Positions 53,084 through 62,075 of a stretch of 64,000 bases of DNA are shown here, one piece after another. The position numbers and the translations under genes are program-made. The stretch spans positions 29,312 to 93,311 of the forward strand of contig JAHALR010000012.1 in NCBI GenBank assembly GCA_018362895.1. The letters run 5' to 3'. Within the stretch, counting starts at the first letter, position 1. Each line of letters begins with the position of its first letter. The notes below the pieces were generated by a model that did not search any database, had not been told where the DNA came from, and saw only the letters and a list, made by a program, of their open reading frames with translations. Source of the DNA: Clostridium sp. GTDB taxonomy: Bacteria; Cyanobacteriota; Vampirovibrionia; Gastranaerophilales; Gastranaerophilaceae.

Positions 53084-53683
53084 ATGGTTATTGATACAGA
53101 AGTTTTGGATTTACTTGAAAAAACAAGAGAAAAGTGTGCAAAATGCCATAAATGTGCTCTTGGGTCTACACGTACAAAATCTGTCTTTTCTGGTGGCATT
53201 CCTAATAACAAGCTTATGCTCATAGGTGAAGCTCCGGGATATTGGGAAGATCAAAAGGGTGAACCGTTTGTTGGAAAAGCAGGACAGCTTTTGGATAAAA
53301 TTTTTGCTTCGGTCGGTTTATCCAGGCAGAATGACGTGTATATTTGTAATACCTTGAAGTGCAGACCTCCTGATAACAGGAATCCGTTACCGGATGAGAA
53401 GGATGCTTGTCGTGAATATCTTGATATCCAGGTGGGTGCATTAAAGCCCAAAATTATTCTACTCTGTGGAAATATTGCTGTTCAATCTTTTCTTGAAGGC
53501 GCAAGAGGTATTACAAGAGTTAGAGGACAGTGGTTTGATGGTCCTTATGGCTCTAAGATGATGCCAATCTTTCACCCGTCATATTTGCTTAGAAATGATT
53601 CAAGAGAAAAAGGTAGCCCAAAGTGGCTTATGTGGCAAGATATTCAAGAAATTAGAAGAGTATACGACGAGCTGTTTAAATAG
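53084..53683 (+). CDS. Uracil-DNA glycosylase, family 4 (Fe-S)
   Basis: A 199-residue repair enzyme that removes uracil from DNA. Motif A is GEAPGYWEDQKGEPFVG, motif B is HPSYLLR, and the four iron-sulfur cysteines are C21, C24, C93 and C109 (the last two 16 apart, as in the family). The enzyme is common in anaerobes and thermophiles. The ATG is 12 bp after the small acidic gene. A long terminator hairpin follows. Confidence 0.94.
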   Translation: MVIDTEVLDLLEKTREKCAKCHKCALGSTRTKSVFSGGIPNNKLMLIGEAPGYWEDQKGEPFVGKAGQLLDKIFASVGLSRQNDVYICNTLKCRPPDNRNPLPDEKDACREYLDIQVGALKPKIILLCGNIAVQSFLEGARGITRVRGQWFDGPYGSKMMPIFHPSYLLRNDSREKGSPKWLMWQDIQEIRRVYDELFK

Positions 53684-53721
53684 TTGTAATTCCAAGAAAT
53701 TTTAATAAAAACAATAATAAT

Positions 53722-53760
53722 AAAAACTTAAGCATAATAAAAATTATGCTTAAGTTTTTT
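53722..53760. terminator. Long hairpin terminator
   Basis: Perfect 17-bp stem from AAAAACTTAAGCATAAT and its complement with loop AAAA; T tract in the 3' arm. After it, 53761-53966 is A/T-rich with a TATAAT at 53924-53929 (expected -10 of the XRE gene) but no other feature. Confidence 0.88.
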
Positions 53761-53966
53761 AGAATTTACATTACCTTTTTTTCTTATAATTTTTTTATTT
53801 TTATATATAGGTATATGATAAGTGATATCGTATATAGAATAATTTTAAAATATTCTGTATTCGTTATGGTGTCTGGGGCTGGGATTGTCAATATTTATAC
53901 AAAAACTTGATAAATAACGCTGTGTTATAATCTTTTAGGTATTGCAATAATGTAATAGAGTAAAAT

Positions 53967-54284
53967 ATGCTGGATAAAAGTTTATTAGGTAAAAGAATTA
54001 AAGAGCTCAGAAAGTGCAAGGGCATGACTCAAGAACTTTTGGCTGAAAAGGTAGGGATTGATTCGAAACATCTTAGCAGGGTTGAATGCGGAAAGAATGC
54101 ACCTTCTTTTGAATTGTTGAACAGAATTTCTGCAGCCTTACAAATAGAGCTTTCTCTTCTTTTTGATACATTGCATTTAAAAACAAAAAAAGAATTGATA
54201 AATGAAATAGATAATATTTTGGAAAGAGAATCAGAAGAAAATATAAAAACATTTTATAAAATTATTGTCCATTTAATAATGTAA
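53967..54284 (+). CDS. XRE-family transcriptional regulator 1
   Basis: A 105-residue Cro/C1-type regulator: HTH in the first 65 residues (KRIKELRKCKGMTQELLAEK, GIDSKHLSRVECGKNAPSFEL) and a helical tail (KKELINEIDNILERESEENIKT). It resembles the regulators at 56.8 and 57.3 kb in size and plan; the first two share the SRVE/SGIE pattern after the turn. No toxin partner is adjacent. The neighbour downstream is a quinone reductase gene. Confidence 0.9.
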   Translation: MLDKSLLGKRIKELRKCKGMTQELLAEKVGIDSKHLSRVECGKNAPSFELLNRISAALQIELSLLFDTLHLKTKKELINEIDNILERESEENIKTFYKIIVHLIM

Positions 54285-54350
54285 ATTTTCGATTTTGTAT
54301 TAATCTGTCCGGCTATTTAAAAATAAATTTTTGCCATTTATTATGAATGT

Positions 54351-54914
54351 ATGAAGTTTTTTATAATAAATGGTCATAAATATTATCCTTTTGCACAGGG
54401 ACGCTTAAATAAAACACTTTTTGATGAAATCAAAAAAATCCTTATTGAGAACAAAAGTGAAATAAAAACGACTGTTATAGAACAGGGTTATAATATTGAT
54501 GATGAAATAAAAAAATATAAGTGGGCTGATATTGTTATTTTTCAAGCACCCATAAACTGGTTTTCTGTGCCATGGATAATGAAAAAATATTTTGATGATA
54601 TTTATAGGTATGGTGAATTCTATTCAGGTTCAATTGCATACGGCAAAGGTGGACTTTTGAACGGTAAAAGATATATGTATTCTCTTACGTGCAATCCAAA
54701 ATCAGAAGATTTTGATAATCCGGAAGGCTTTTTTGAAGGTAAAAGCATTGAAGATTTGATTGTTGCATTGCATAAAATGCAGCAGTTTTGTGGTTTAAGT
54801 CCAATAAAGACATTTTGTGCTTATGATGTTGTTCACAATCCTGATATTCCTTTTTATTTAAAATCTTTAAAGAATCATATAAACACATATGTTTTAAATA
54901 CTTATATTTCTTGA
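54351..54914 (+). CDS. mdaB: NAD(P)H quinone oxidoreductase, MdaB-like flavodoxin fold
   Basis: A 187-residue flavoprotein. IINGHKYYPFAQGRLNKTLFDE is the FMN/FAD phosphate loop and FQAPINWFSVPWIMKKYFDDIYRYGEFYSG is the MdaB/KefF signature region that binds the isoalloxazine ring, followed by GLLNGKRYMYSLTCNP. It makes two-electron reductions of quinones and protects against oxidative or electrophilic stress. The XRE regulator 66 bp upstream may control it (inference). Confidence 0.9.
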   Translation: MKFFIINGHKYYPFAQGRLNKTLFDEIKKILIENKSEIKTTVIEQGYNIDDEIKKYKWADIVIFQAPINWFSVPWIMKKYFDDIYRYGEFYSGSIAYGKGGLLNGKRYMYSLTCNPKSEDFDNPEGFFEGKSIEDLIVALHKMQQFCGLSPIKTFCAYDVVHNPDIPFYLKSLKNHINTYVLNTYIS

Positions 54915-55026
54915 TATATAAGCCTTTTGGAAGATTGTTAAAAATTAGTTAATTCTGTGAGGTTTTTCATTATTCAGAGTAATAATAATGGTGTTGAAAG
55001 TATTAGACAAGAAAAAGGAGAAAATT

Positions 55027-55479
55027 ATGAGGTTCTTAATAAAAAAAACACCTGACAGATTTTTGAAATCAGTTAATGATGAAATTAGCTCTATTTTGAG
55101 CAGAAACATGGAAGGCTTATTTCCTGATTATGGTTTTCCTGAAGAGGAAAAAATGGCAATGCCTGTGGAATTAAAGGAAAAAGATAAAGAATATACAGTC
55201 AAAGCTGAACTTCCTGGTGTAAAAAAAGAAAATGTTGATATTGATATTGACAAGAATTACATCACTATAAATGCTAAGAAAGAAGAAGAGCATGAAGAAA
55301 GTGAAAAGGGATATAAAAAGTCTGAATTCAGCTATGGCGAGTTTTCAAGAACAGTATATTTTCCGCAAGAAATTAATGTTGAAAAAACCAGAGCAAAACT
55401 CGAACATGGTGTTTTGAAAATAGAAGCTCCGAAAAAAGAAGCAGAAAAAGAAAACATCAAAAAATTATCAATAGAATAA
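55027..55479 (+). CDS. Small heat-shock protein, Hsp20 family
   Basis: A 150-residue chaperone with the start chosen at 55027, 6 bp after AAAGGAG; an ATG at 54988 would add 13 residues. The alpha-crystallin core (KEKDKEYTVKAELPGVKKEN, ITINAKKEEEHEESEKGYKK) ends in the diagnostic LEHGVLKIEAPK. The N-terminal 45 residues are hydrophobic-rich as usual. A terminator follows. No CIRCE element is visible upstream. Confidence 0.93.
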   Translation: MRFLIKKTPDRFLKSVNDEISSILSRNMEGLFPDYGFPEEEKMAMPVELKEKDKEYTVKAELPGVKKENVDIDIDKNYITINAKKEEEHEESEKGYKKSEFSYGEFSRTVYFPQEINVEKTRAKLEHGVLKIEAPKKEAEKENIKKLSIE

Positions 55480-55504
55480 CTTTTCTTTATTATATAGTAT
55501 TGTA

Positions 55505-55540
55505 GCAGCGTATTTTTTGTCCAAATACGCTGCCTTTTGT
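55505..55540 (+). terminator. Hairpin terminator
   Basis: GCAGCGTATTT/AAATACGCTGC 11-bp stem, followed by a CTTTTGTT tail. Confidence 0.8.
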
Positions 55541-55595
55541 TATATTTGCATGATATTATTAGTATTATTACTTTAAAGGAGAAGGTTTTATTACA

Positions 55596-56183
55596 ATGAT
55601 TAATACTGTTTGTATATTTGCTTCATCGTGCAACTATCTTGAAAGTGAATATTATACAGATGCAAAAATTTTAGGTGGACTTTTGGCAAAATCAGGCATG
55701 GATGTTGTTTATGGTGGAAGTTGCCTTGGGCTGATGTGGGCTTGTGCTGATGAAGTTAAAAAGCAGGGTGGGCGTTTGATTGGTGTAATGCCTACGAAAC
55801 TTAAAGAAATGGATGTTTTTTCTGATTATTGTGATGAATTTTTTGAAACACCTTGTATGAGAAGCCGTAAGGCAAAAATGGATGAGTTGTCGGATGCTTT
55901 GATTGCTCTTCCGGGTGGTTTTGGTACGCTTGAAGAGCTTAGTGAGATGATTGTTCAAAAACAGCTGGGTTATAATGATAAAGCAATCGTTATATTGAAC
56001 ACAAACGGCTTTTATGATAATTTGCTAAATTTCTTTGATGATATTCTGAATGAGAAATTTGCTAATAGAAAAGCCGGAAAGTTATATTTTGTTGCAAATA
56101 CACCTCAAGAAGCTGTTGACTATTTAACAAAATATGAGCCCGAGAATCTTGCAATTACAAAAGCTGATATTTATACAAGATAG
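55596..56183 (+). CDS. LOG-family protein (TIGR00730-type Rossmann fold)
   Basis: A 195-residue protein with the LOG motifs CIFASSCN, VVYGGSCLGLMWACADE, MRSRKAKMDELSDALIALPG and PGGFGTLEE. Homologues release cytokinin-like bases or hydrolyse AMP/purine ribonucleotides (5'-monophosphate phosphoribohydrolases). The catalytic Arg and Glu residues (R..K in MRSRK; E in TLEE) are kept. The gene stands alone behind an AAAGGAGAAGG ribosome site. Substrate unknown. Confidence 0.9.
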   Translation: MINTVCIFASSCNYLESEYYTDAKILGGLLAKSGMDVVYGGSCLGLMWACADEVKKQGGRLIGVMPTKLKEMDVFSDYCDEFFETPCMRSRKAKMDELSDALIALPGGFGTLEELSEMIVQKQLGYNDKAIVILNTNGFYDNLLNFFDDILNEKFANRKAGKLYFVANTPQEAVDYLTKYEPENLAITKADIYTR

Positions 56184-56729
56184 CTATTTCAAAAATGTAG
56201 GTTTAATGTTAGCACCATAGTTTGTATTTGAGGTTTTTGAGGCTCCTCCTGTCAGTTTATCAAGCATAGAATCACTTTTTGAGGTTGCTTTATAATTGTC
56301 TGTAAAAATGCCTGTTCCAATATCTTCATCCTTGCCATTTTTGAGACTTTTTAGTCTTATTTGTGCGGCTTTGATTGCTTTGTCAAGATTCCTGAAATCA
56401 ATGGCATTCATATCATAATTATTATATAGAGCAAAATATTTTATCGATTCAGCCTGTTGAATCATATTTTCAATAGCTGCTCTGTTTTTTGTTGCTATGT
56501 TTGTGATGTCGAGATTTGCCAGTCTTTGTTGTAATACATCAGTATTTTCTGCTCTTAGTCTTTCCTGGCGTTCTATTTCTTGCTGAGCGAGTCGAAGTCT
56601 GTATTCTTCAGGAGTTTCAGTAACTTTTCTTATATTTCTTGCACTTTCAAAGGCTGCATCACGTTGTTTCTTTATATCAGATGCAAATGGTGATGTAATA
56701 TATGCATCAATGTTCATATCATCAGACAT
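56184..56729 (-). CDS. Hypothetical helical protein
   Basis: A 181-residue soluble protein. It has a charged coiled-coil middle (EEYRLRLAQQEIERQERLRA, NRAAIENMIQQAESIKYFAL) and a disordered tail ending NYGANIKPTFLK. Nothing identifies a family. It is convergent with the LOG gene, abutting it with no gap. The Gln-Arg-rich helix and lack of signal suggest a cytoplasmic structural or regulatory protein. Confidence 0.6.
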   Translation of the reverse strand: MSDDMNIDAYITSPFASDIKKQRDAAFESARNIRKVTETPEEYRLRLAQQEIERQERLRAENTDVLQQRLANLDITNIATKNRAAIENMIQQAESIKYFALYNNYDMNAIDFRNLDKAIKAAQIRLKSLKNGKDEDIGTGIFTDNYKATSKSDSMLDKLTGGASKTSNTNYGANIKPTFLK

Positions 56730-56807
56730 TTCACAAACCTCATAAGTAACTTCACTTAATTATTATAAAACATAAAATGAGAATTTTTTGCTATTATAAC
56801 AAAATTT

Positions 56808-57125
56808 TTATTCTTTAAAATCCTCAAAAAATTTATAAATAAATTTAATTTCGTTATCACCCAATTTATCTATATTTTTTATAATATTTTTTTTCATACT
56901 ATCTATATTCACAAGATGATTAAATTCAAAAAGAGCTTTCATTTCTATATTGAGTTTAAGAGCAATTTTTTCCAGAGTAGGAAGTGAAGGAAAATGCCTT
57001 CCACTTTCTATGCCACTCAGGGAACCTGTTTCTATATCGATTAATTCAGCTAATTTTTCTTGCGTAAGATTAGATTTTTTACGCAATTCTTTTATTCGTT
57101 GTCCTAAAAGCTTTTTATTATTCAT
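56808..57125 (-). CDS. XRE-family transcriptional regulator 2
   Basis: A 105-residue regulator with an HTH in residues 8-65 (KKLLGQRIKELRKKSNLTQE, LIDIETGSLSGIESGRHFPS) and a short helical tail. It diverges from regulator 3 across a 175-bp A/T-rich spacer that carries a 25-bp dyad. Its length and tail match regulator 1. No toxin or partner gene is adjacent. Confidence 0.9.
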   Translation of the reverse strand: MNNKKLLGQRIKELRKKSNLTQEKLAELIDIETGSLSGIESGRHFPSLPTLEKIALKLNIEMKALFEFNHLVNIDSMKKNIIKNIDKLGDNEIKFIYKFFEDFKE

Positions 57126-57247
57126 ATGTTACCCATTAATATGTTAAGTCATATTTCTTAAACAAATAAGCGTAAATAGTATATAGTTTTGTAAAAAAGT
57201 ACATATTTTATGTTTAGTTAGTTTTGTTTAATGTATACTTTTTATTA

Positions 57248-57272
57248 AAACTACGTAATATTTATGTAGTTT
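57248..57272. promoter_or_regulatory. 25-bp dyad operator candidate between two XRE genes
   Basis: AAACTACGTAA and TTATGTAGTTT form an inverted repeat (10 of 11 pairs) around TAT, 28 bp before regulator 3. GCGTAAA also occurs on both sides of the spacer (57170 and 57275). Confidence 0.45.
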
Positions 57273-57300
57273 ATGCGTAAACAATTGGTTGAAAAAGGTT

Positions 57301-57657
57301 ATGGACTCAAAAGACAAGTTGTGTGAATCTTTGGGATTTTTAATAAAAGAAAAACGAAAGTTGAAAGGTCTTACTCAATCAAAATTGGCTCAACTTTGCG
57401 GTATTAGTACAAGACATGTCGGAAAGCTTGAAGACGGAACTTATGTTCCCAAATTGAGCACCTATTTAAAATTGGCTGAAATTCTAAAGTTTGATATTGC
57501 GGATATTAAAACTAATCGAAAATATACTCCGAGAAAACTTGAAGCTGAAATATTAAAAGTCTTGAGAAAATATAATGAATCAGATTTGAGACTTTGTTTG
57601 GATATCATAATTTCAATAGAAAAAAACAGAAAAAATTGTGAGACGAAGAATGCCTGA
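57301..57657 (+). CDS. XRE-family transcriptional regulator 3
   Basis: A 118-residue regulator from the ATG at 57301 (a TTG at 57289 would add four residues). HTH: FLIKEKRKLKGLTQSKLAQL then GISTRHVGKLEDGTYVPKLS, with a C-terminal helical part that has RKLEAEILKVLRKYNESDLR. It is transcribed toward the radical SAM/glycosyltransferase group 38 bp later and may regulate it. Confidence 0.88.
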   Translation: MDSKDKLCESLGFLIKEKRKLKGLTQSKLAQLCGISTRHVGKLEDGTYVPKLSTYLKLAEILKFDIADIKTNRKYTPRKLEAEILKVLRKYNESDLRLCLDIIISIEKNRKNCETKNA

Positions 57658-57695
57658 TTCTTTAAAAAAGTTAATTTATTAATAAGGAGATAAAG

Positions 57696-59036
57696 ATGAT
57701 TAGTCCTAGCGAGCAAAAAATTATACAAATTGATATTACTAATGCTTGTGTTCATAGATGTTCAAATTGCACGAGATTTTGTGGTCACCACAAAAAAAAT
57801 TTTTTTATGGATTTTGAAACATTCAAGAATGCAGTAGATTCATTAGATGGCTATAAAGGCTGTGTGGGTGTTATCGGAGGAGAGCCCACATTACATCCTG
57901 AATTTGAAAAATTTGCCGATTATATAAAATCAAAAAGACTTAAAGTTTCTGTAAAAAATGCAAGAGAACCAATTGCAGATATGCAAAAATATATATATGA
58001 GCATTTTACTGATTTTGATCATAGTCGTGCAGGTTTGTGGACTTCTTTAAATAAAACGTATTACAAAAATTTTGAAACCATAAATGATTCGTTTGAAGCT
58101 CAAAACTGCAATGATCATAATAATACGTGTTTGCATCAGGCTTTATTAATGTCAAGAAAAGATATTGGTATTGATGATGAAGAATGGGAACAAAAAAGAG
58201 ATGCATGCTGGATTCAGAATACTTGGTCATCTGCCATTACACCTAAAGGAGCGTTTTTTTGTGAAGTTGCGGGTGCGTTAGATATGCTCTTTGATGGTCC
58301 TGGAGGTTGGAAAGTAGAACCCGGCTGGTGGAAAAGAACGCCTGAGGATTTTAATGATCAATTACACTGGTGTGAGCTTTGTTCGGGATGTTTAGATGTG
58401 CCCAAAAGACTTTCCAATGATGGTAAGGATGATATAAGCGAAGGAATGGCAGAAAAGCTCATTTCAATAGGTTCGCCTAAAATGGAAAAGGGGCTTTATG
58501 TTATTCATACAAAAGAAGAATATTTAAAAAACAAGGGTTCTTATAAAACATTTGTGGGACCGGAAGATTATATTATTGAAGGAAATAGTGTAAGAACGTC
58601 AAAGGAAAATAGGGATATTTATCCGAAGAGTTTTAATTTTATTCCTGAAGAAGAACTTGTTGAAGTGTTAAAAGCAGAGAAACCTCAAGATTGGATAATT
58701 CTCTCAAAACGAAATTACAAGGCTAAAAATGCAGCAAGATATTTTTCTGAACTTATTATAAATCCAGGTTGCCTTTATGAGTTTGATGATTTATTGATTT
58801 TTAATGTAAAAGCACGAGCAATTAGGGACTATATTAAATCACCTGATTCATTAAAGAATATTTCTATAAAATCGAGATATCCTCAGGATAAAATTATTGC
58901 AGTGAAGAAAGTAGATTTGTTGAAAAAACAAATTTCAAAAAATTTACGCAAGGTCTTTTCTTTGACTAATCACGACTGTCATAAAGTGATAAATATACTT
59001 GGTATAAAAATTAAAATTAAAAGAAAGGTAAAATAA
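57696..59036 (+). CDS. Radical SAM protein with extra Cys clusters
   Basis: A 446-residue enzyme. CVHRCSNC (C18, C22, C25) is the radical SAM cluster motif, with a nearby extra C29 and then GCVGVIGGEPTLHP. After the barrel come more cysteines in CWIQ, CEVAG and WCELCSGC (SPASM-like auxiliary clusters). The C-terminal part (from about 270) is a separate domain ending in HKVINILGIKIKIK, a tail shared with the next gene. Its substrate is unknown; position ahead of a glycosyltransferase and FkbM methyltransferase suggests modification of a surface glycan or peptide. Confidence 0.88.
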   Translation: MISPSEQKIIQIDITNACVHRCSNCTRFCGHHKKNFFMDFETFKNAVDSLDGYKGCVGVIGGEPTLHPEFEKFADYIKSKRLKVSVKNAREPIADMQKYIYEHFTDFDHSRAGLWTSLNKTYYKNFETINDSFEAQNCNDHNNTCLHQALLMSRKDIGIDDEEWEQKRDACWIQNTWSSAITPKGAFFCEVAGALDMLFDGPGGWKVEPGWWKRTPEDFNDQLHWCELCSGCLDVPKRLSNDGKDDISEGMAEKLISIGSPKMEKGLYVIHTKEEYLKNKGSYKTFVGPEDYIIEGNSVRTSKENRDIYPKSFNFIPEEELVEVLKAEKPQDWIILSKRNYKAKNAARYFSELIINPGCLYEFDDLLIFNVKARAIRDYIKSPDSLKNISIKSRYPQDKIIAVKKVDLLKKQISKNLRKVFSLTNHDCHKVINILGIKIKIKRKVK

Positions 59037-59037
59037 T

Positions 59038-60135
59038 ATGTCTGATTCTAAGGTTTCAATTATTATGCCTGTTTTTAATGCTGAAAAATTTTTAGAAAAA
59101 AGTATTGAATCGCTTATTAAACAGACTTATAGAAATATAGAAGTTTTATGTATTGATGATGGTTCAAGTGATAGTTCATTGGCTATACTTAATACATTTG
59201 CTCAAAAAGATAGTCGAATAAAAGTTTTTTCACAGGAAAATTCAGGTCCTGCTTTTTCAAGAAACAAGGGTTTGGATAATTCTAGCGGTGATTATATTAT
59301 GTTTTGCGATGCTGATGATTGGTATGAAGATAACATGGTTGAACTAATGGTAAATACCATTGAAAAAAAAGATGTAGATTTTGTAATTTGTGATGTAAAT
59401 ATTATATTGAGCAAATTTCATAACAGACCATTATCTGATATAGAGTATCATTTTCTTAACTTCTCAGGATTTATTGATTTAAACAATTGCATGAAAATTC
59501 AGGATAAGGTTAGGGTATTTTTATGGAAGAAAATATTTAGAAAAAATATAATTGATGAATACAATATAAGATTTCCTAATGGGCTGAAATCAGATGATTG
59601 CGTTTTTATCAGAGAATATGTCTATGTTTCCAATAATTGTTATGCTTTAGATAAAAAGTTGTATAACCATGTTATTCAGAAAGATAGCATAATGGGAAAA
59701 GTTTTTGCTAAAAAATCAAAAGATTATTTTGATTTTATAAAAGGCAACATTCAACTTGCTGACTTTGTTAATAAAGTAGGTTTGAAAAATAAGAACAAAT
59801 TAAACTATATCTTACATTCTGTGCAGAATGAGGCTTTTTTTTGGATGCAATTTATTGATGAAAAAAAGGAGCTGAATGAATATTTTGTTTATTTAATTCA
59901 GTTTGCAGAAAAATTTGATATATCTTTAATTGACAAGGCTGAGCTGCCATTAATCTATGCAGCCAAGAACAGGGACATCAAAACTTTGAAGAATTTATGC
60001 GAAGGTAATAATTCTAGAAAAAATACTATTTTTGAGAATGTTTTTTCGATTCGCAATATGGTTGATAGAAACAAATCTTTTAAAGTAATTACAATTTTGG
60101 GAATAAAAATAAAAAAACTAATTAGAACTAAGTAA
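59038..60135 (+). CDS. Family 2 glycosyltransferase
   Basis: A 365-residue GT-A enzyme with KVSIIMPVFNAEKFLEKSIE, LCIDDGSSDSSLAIL, GPAFSRNKGLD and the metal-binding FCDADDWYEDN. The C-terminal 150 residues are helical, ending in NKSFKVITILGIKIKK, the same tail as the radical SAM protein. It follows that gene with one intervening base. It likely adds a sugar to a surface polymer or glycoprotein. Confidence 0.92.
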   Translation: MSDSKVSIIMPVFNAEKFLEKSIESLIKQTYRNIEVLCIDDGSSDSSLAILNTFAQKDSRIKVFSQENSGPAFSRNKGLDNSSGDYIMFCDADDWYEDNMVELMVNTIEKKDVDFVICDVNIILSKFHNRPLSDIEYHFLNFSGFIDLNNCMKIQDKVRVFLWKKIFRKNIIDEYNIRFPNGLKSDDCVFIREYVYVSNNCYALDKKLYNHVIQKDSIMGKVFAKKSKDYFDFIKGNIQLADFVNKVGLKNKNKLNYILHSVQNEAFFWMQFIDEKKELNEYFVYLIQFAEKFDISLIDKAELPLIYAAKNRDIKTLKNLCEGNNSRKNTIFENVFSIRNMVDRNKSFKVITILGIKIKKLIRTK

Positions 60136-60161
60136 TTTTAAAATAAAAAGGAGAAAATAAA

Positions 60162-61328
60162 ATGACATTTATTAACGAACTAAAGAAAGCTTTTGATAAA
60201 AAAACATATTTTAGAATGAAATTAAAATTCAAAAACAAGCTGAGAGATAAACTTTCAAATTGTAAGTGTAAGGATGTATATGTTATTTGTGAAAGGCATG
60301 AAATAGAAGATGCAATAAGAGTTTTAAAATTAAACTACAATTTTAAAATCAAAAAAATTCTTATTAATACAAATGATATTTGGTTTAAACCGTATAAATT
60401 CGGCTCATATGTTGTGGATAAAATATCATCAAAATATTCTAAGAAAAATAATCTTGCACTTTATTATGGAGATACTGCTGCTTCTTTTTCTTTTGTAGAG
60501 TTACACAATATTATTGATAATCTTGCCCAAAAGAAGTACTTTATATATTCAATAAACACTGAGGTACTTATACATTTTGAAATAAATGAAAATAAATCAT
60601 TTTTATATAAAAATTATAAAAATATAATAAAAGCCTATAATCTTTTAGAAGATGATAAAAGCAAAGATTGTTTTATAAGACGACTTAGTGGTATTCATTA
60701 TGGAAATTCTTTCAGAATAAAAAATGATAATTATCCCCAATATTTTCACCCGATAGTAAAAGCAGAAAAGAACGACGTAGTGATTAGCGGAGGGTTGGGG
60801 CCATATTTGGATGATACGATAATGTTTAGTAAAGTCGTAGGTGAGAATGGAAAGATTTATGCCTTTGAACCGGAGCCTCATAATGTAGAAATCTGTAAAA
60901 ATCAATTATCTCGAATGCCTGAAGTCAAAAATGTCGAAATTTGTGATTATGGATTGTGGGATTGTAAAGCTACTTTAAAAATAACAAATAACACCTCTGG
61001 TTCCAGTGTTGTTTATGATTACAACCAAGATTTTGAATATAGCGAATGCAAGCTCATATCTATTGATGAATTTGTTGAAGAAAATAACATACAAAAAGTT
61101 GATTTTATAAAAATGGATATAGAAGGTGCTGAGCCTAATGCCTTAAAAGGTGCGAAGCAAACAATCATAAATAATAAACCTAAAATGGCATTGAGTGTTT
61201 ACCATTCTCCTGAACATTTATATTCATTAATGCTTTATTTAAACGATCTTAATCTTGGTTACAAGTTTTATTTAGGACATCATCGTACATATTTATATGA
61301 AACCGTATTATATTGTATTGCTAAATAG
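60162..61328 (+). CDS. FkbM-family methyltransferase
   Basis: A 388-residue protein. Residues about 1-190 are an extra helical region of unknown role; residues 195-388 are the methyltransferase (VVISGGLGPYLDDT, GKIYAFEPEPHNVEICKNQL, IQKVDFIKMDIEGAEPNALK), the FkbM SAM-binding fold that methylates hydroxyls of sugars or peptides. AAAAAGGAG precedes the ATG. Third gene of the radical SAM group. Confidence 0.92.
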   Translation: MTFINELKKAFDKKTYFRMKLKFKNKLRDKLSNCKCKDVYVICERHEIEDAIRVLKLNYNFKIKKILINTNDIWFKPYKFGSYVVDKISSKYSKKNNLALYYGDTAASFSFVELHNIIDNLAQKKYFIYSINTEVLIHFEINENKSFLYKNYKNIIKAYNLLEDDKSKDCFIRRLSGIHYGNSFRIKNDNYPQYFHPIVKAEKNDVVISGGLGPYLDDTIMFSKVVGENGKIYAFEPEPHNVEICKNQLSRMPEVKNVEICDYGLWDCKATLKITNNTSGSSVVYDYNQDFEYSECKLISIDEFVEENNIQKVDFIKMDIEGAEPNALKGAKQTIINNKPKMALSVYHSPEHLYSLMLYLNDLNLGYKFYLGHHRTYLYETVLYCIAK

Positions 61329-61372
61329 ATAAGTATATCAAATAATATCGTCATTATGCTATCATAAAAGCC

Positions 61373-62056
61373 ATGAACAGCATTATAAAAAAACGTGTTC
61401 TTGATGCAGCTCAAGACAGCCATAAGAAATTCAGTTCAAGTCTTATTCCGAACATAGACAATGTTTTGGGCGTTAAGATTCCTGTTCTTCGAAAAATATC
61501 AAAGGAAATATATTCCTCAAATAATTGGAAGGATTTCTTAACTTCTTATAAATCTGAATATATGGAAGAAACTATGCTCAAAGGTATGGTTATCGGACAT
61601 ATAAAAGCTTCTCCTGAAGAGATATTGTCTTACATTGAAGATTTTGTTCCTAAAATAGATAATTGGGCTGTTTGTGATACATTTTGTTCGGGTTTGAAGT
61701 TTTCTAACAAGAATAAAGAATTGGTTTGGAGGTTTATTCAGCCTTATTTAGCTTCAACAAAGGAATATGAAATACGTTTTGGTGTTGTTATGGCCTTAAA
61801 TTATTTTGTTGAGAAAAAATATATAAAAGAATTGTTGAATATACTAGATAAGATAAACAATGATAGATATTATGCCAAAATGGCTGTTGCTTGGGCAATT
61901 TCAATTTGTTTTGTTAAAGAAAAAGAAATTACGTTTGATTATTTAAAAAATTCACACATGGATAAATGGACTTATAATAAATCTATACAAAAAATAATAG
62001 AATCTTATCGGATATCTGATGAAGATAAAAATATTCTGCGTAATATGAAAAAATAA
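61373..62056 (+). CDS. DNA alkylation repair protein, AlkD-like
   Basis: A 227-residue all-helical (HEAT-like) protein of the AlkC/AlkD DNA glycosylase family: LGVKIPVLRKISKEIY, METMLKGMVIG-type helix, and the conserved DNWAVCDTFCSGLKF, then YYAKMAVAWAISICFV. It would excise 3-methyl and 7-methyl purines. It has no partner methyltransferase here and starts 44 bp after the FkbM gene. Confidence 0.9.
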   Translation: MNSIIKKRVLDAAQDSHKKFSSSLIPNIDNVLGVKIPVLRKISKEIYSSNNWKDFLTSYKSEYMEETMLKGMVIGHIKASPEEILSYIEDFVPKIDNWAVCDTFCSGLKFSNKNKELVWRFIQPYLASTKEYEIRFGVVMALNYFVEKKYIKELLNILDKINNDRYYAKMAVAWAISICFVKEKEITFDYLKNSHMDKWTYNKSIQKIIESYRISDEDKNILRNMKK

Positions 62057-62075
62057 CTTTCGATTATCAAAAAAA

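Noticed and set aside
53722..53966. Possible mobile-element end or CRISPR repeat around the long hairpin
   Set aside because: Only one copy is visible; the hairpin with a T tract after a gene end is better explained as a terminator. I saw no CRISPR array or transposase anywhere in the window.
53967..57657. Toxin-antitoxin systems around the XRE regulators
   Set aside because: No adjacent small toxin-like gene was found next to any of the three regulators.
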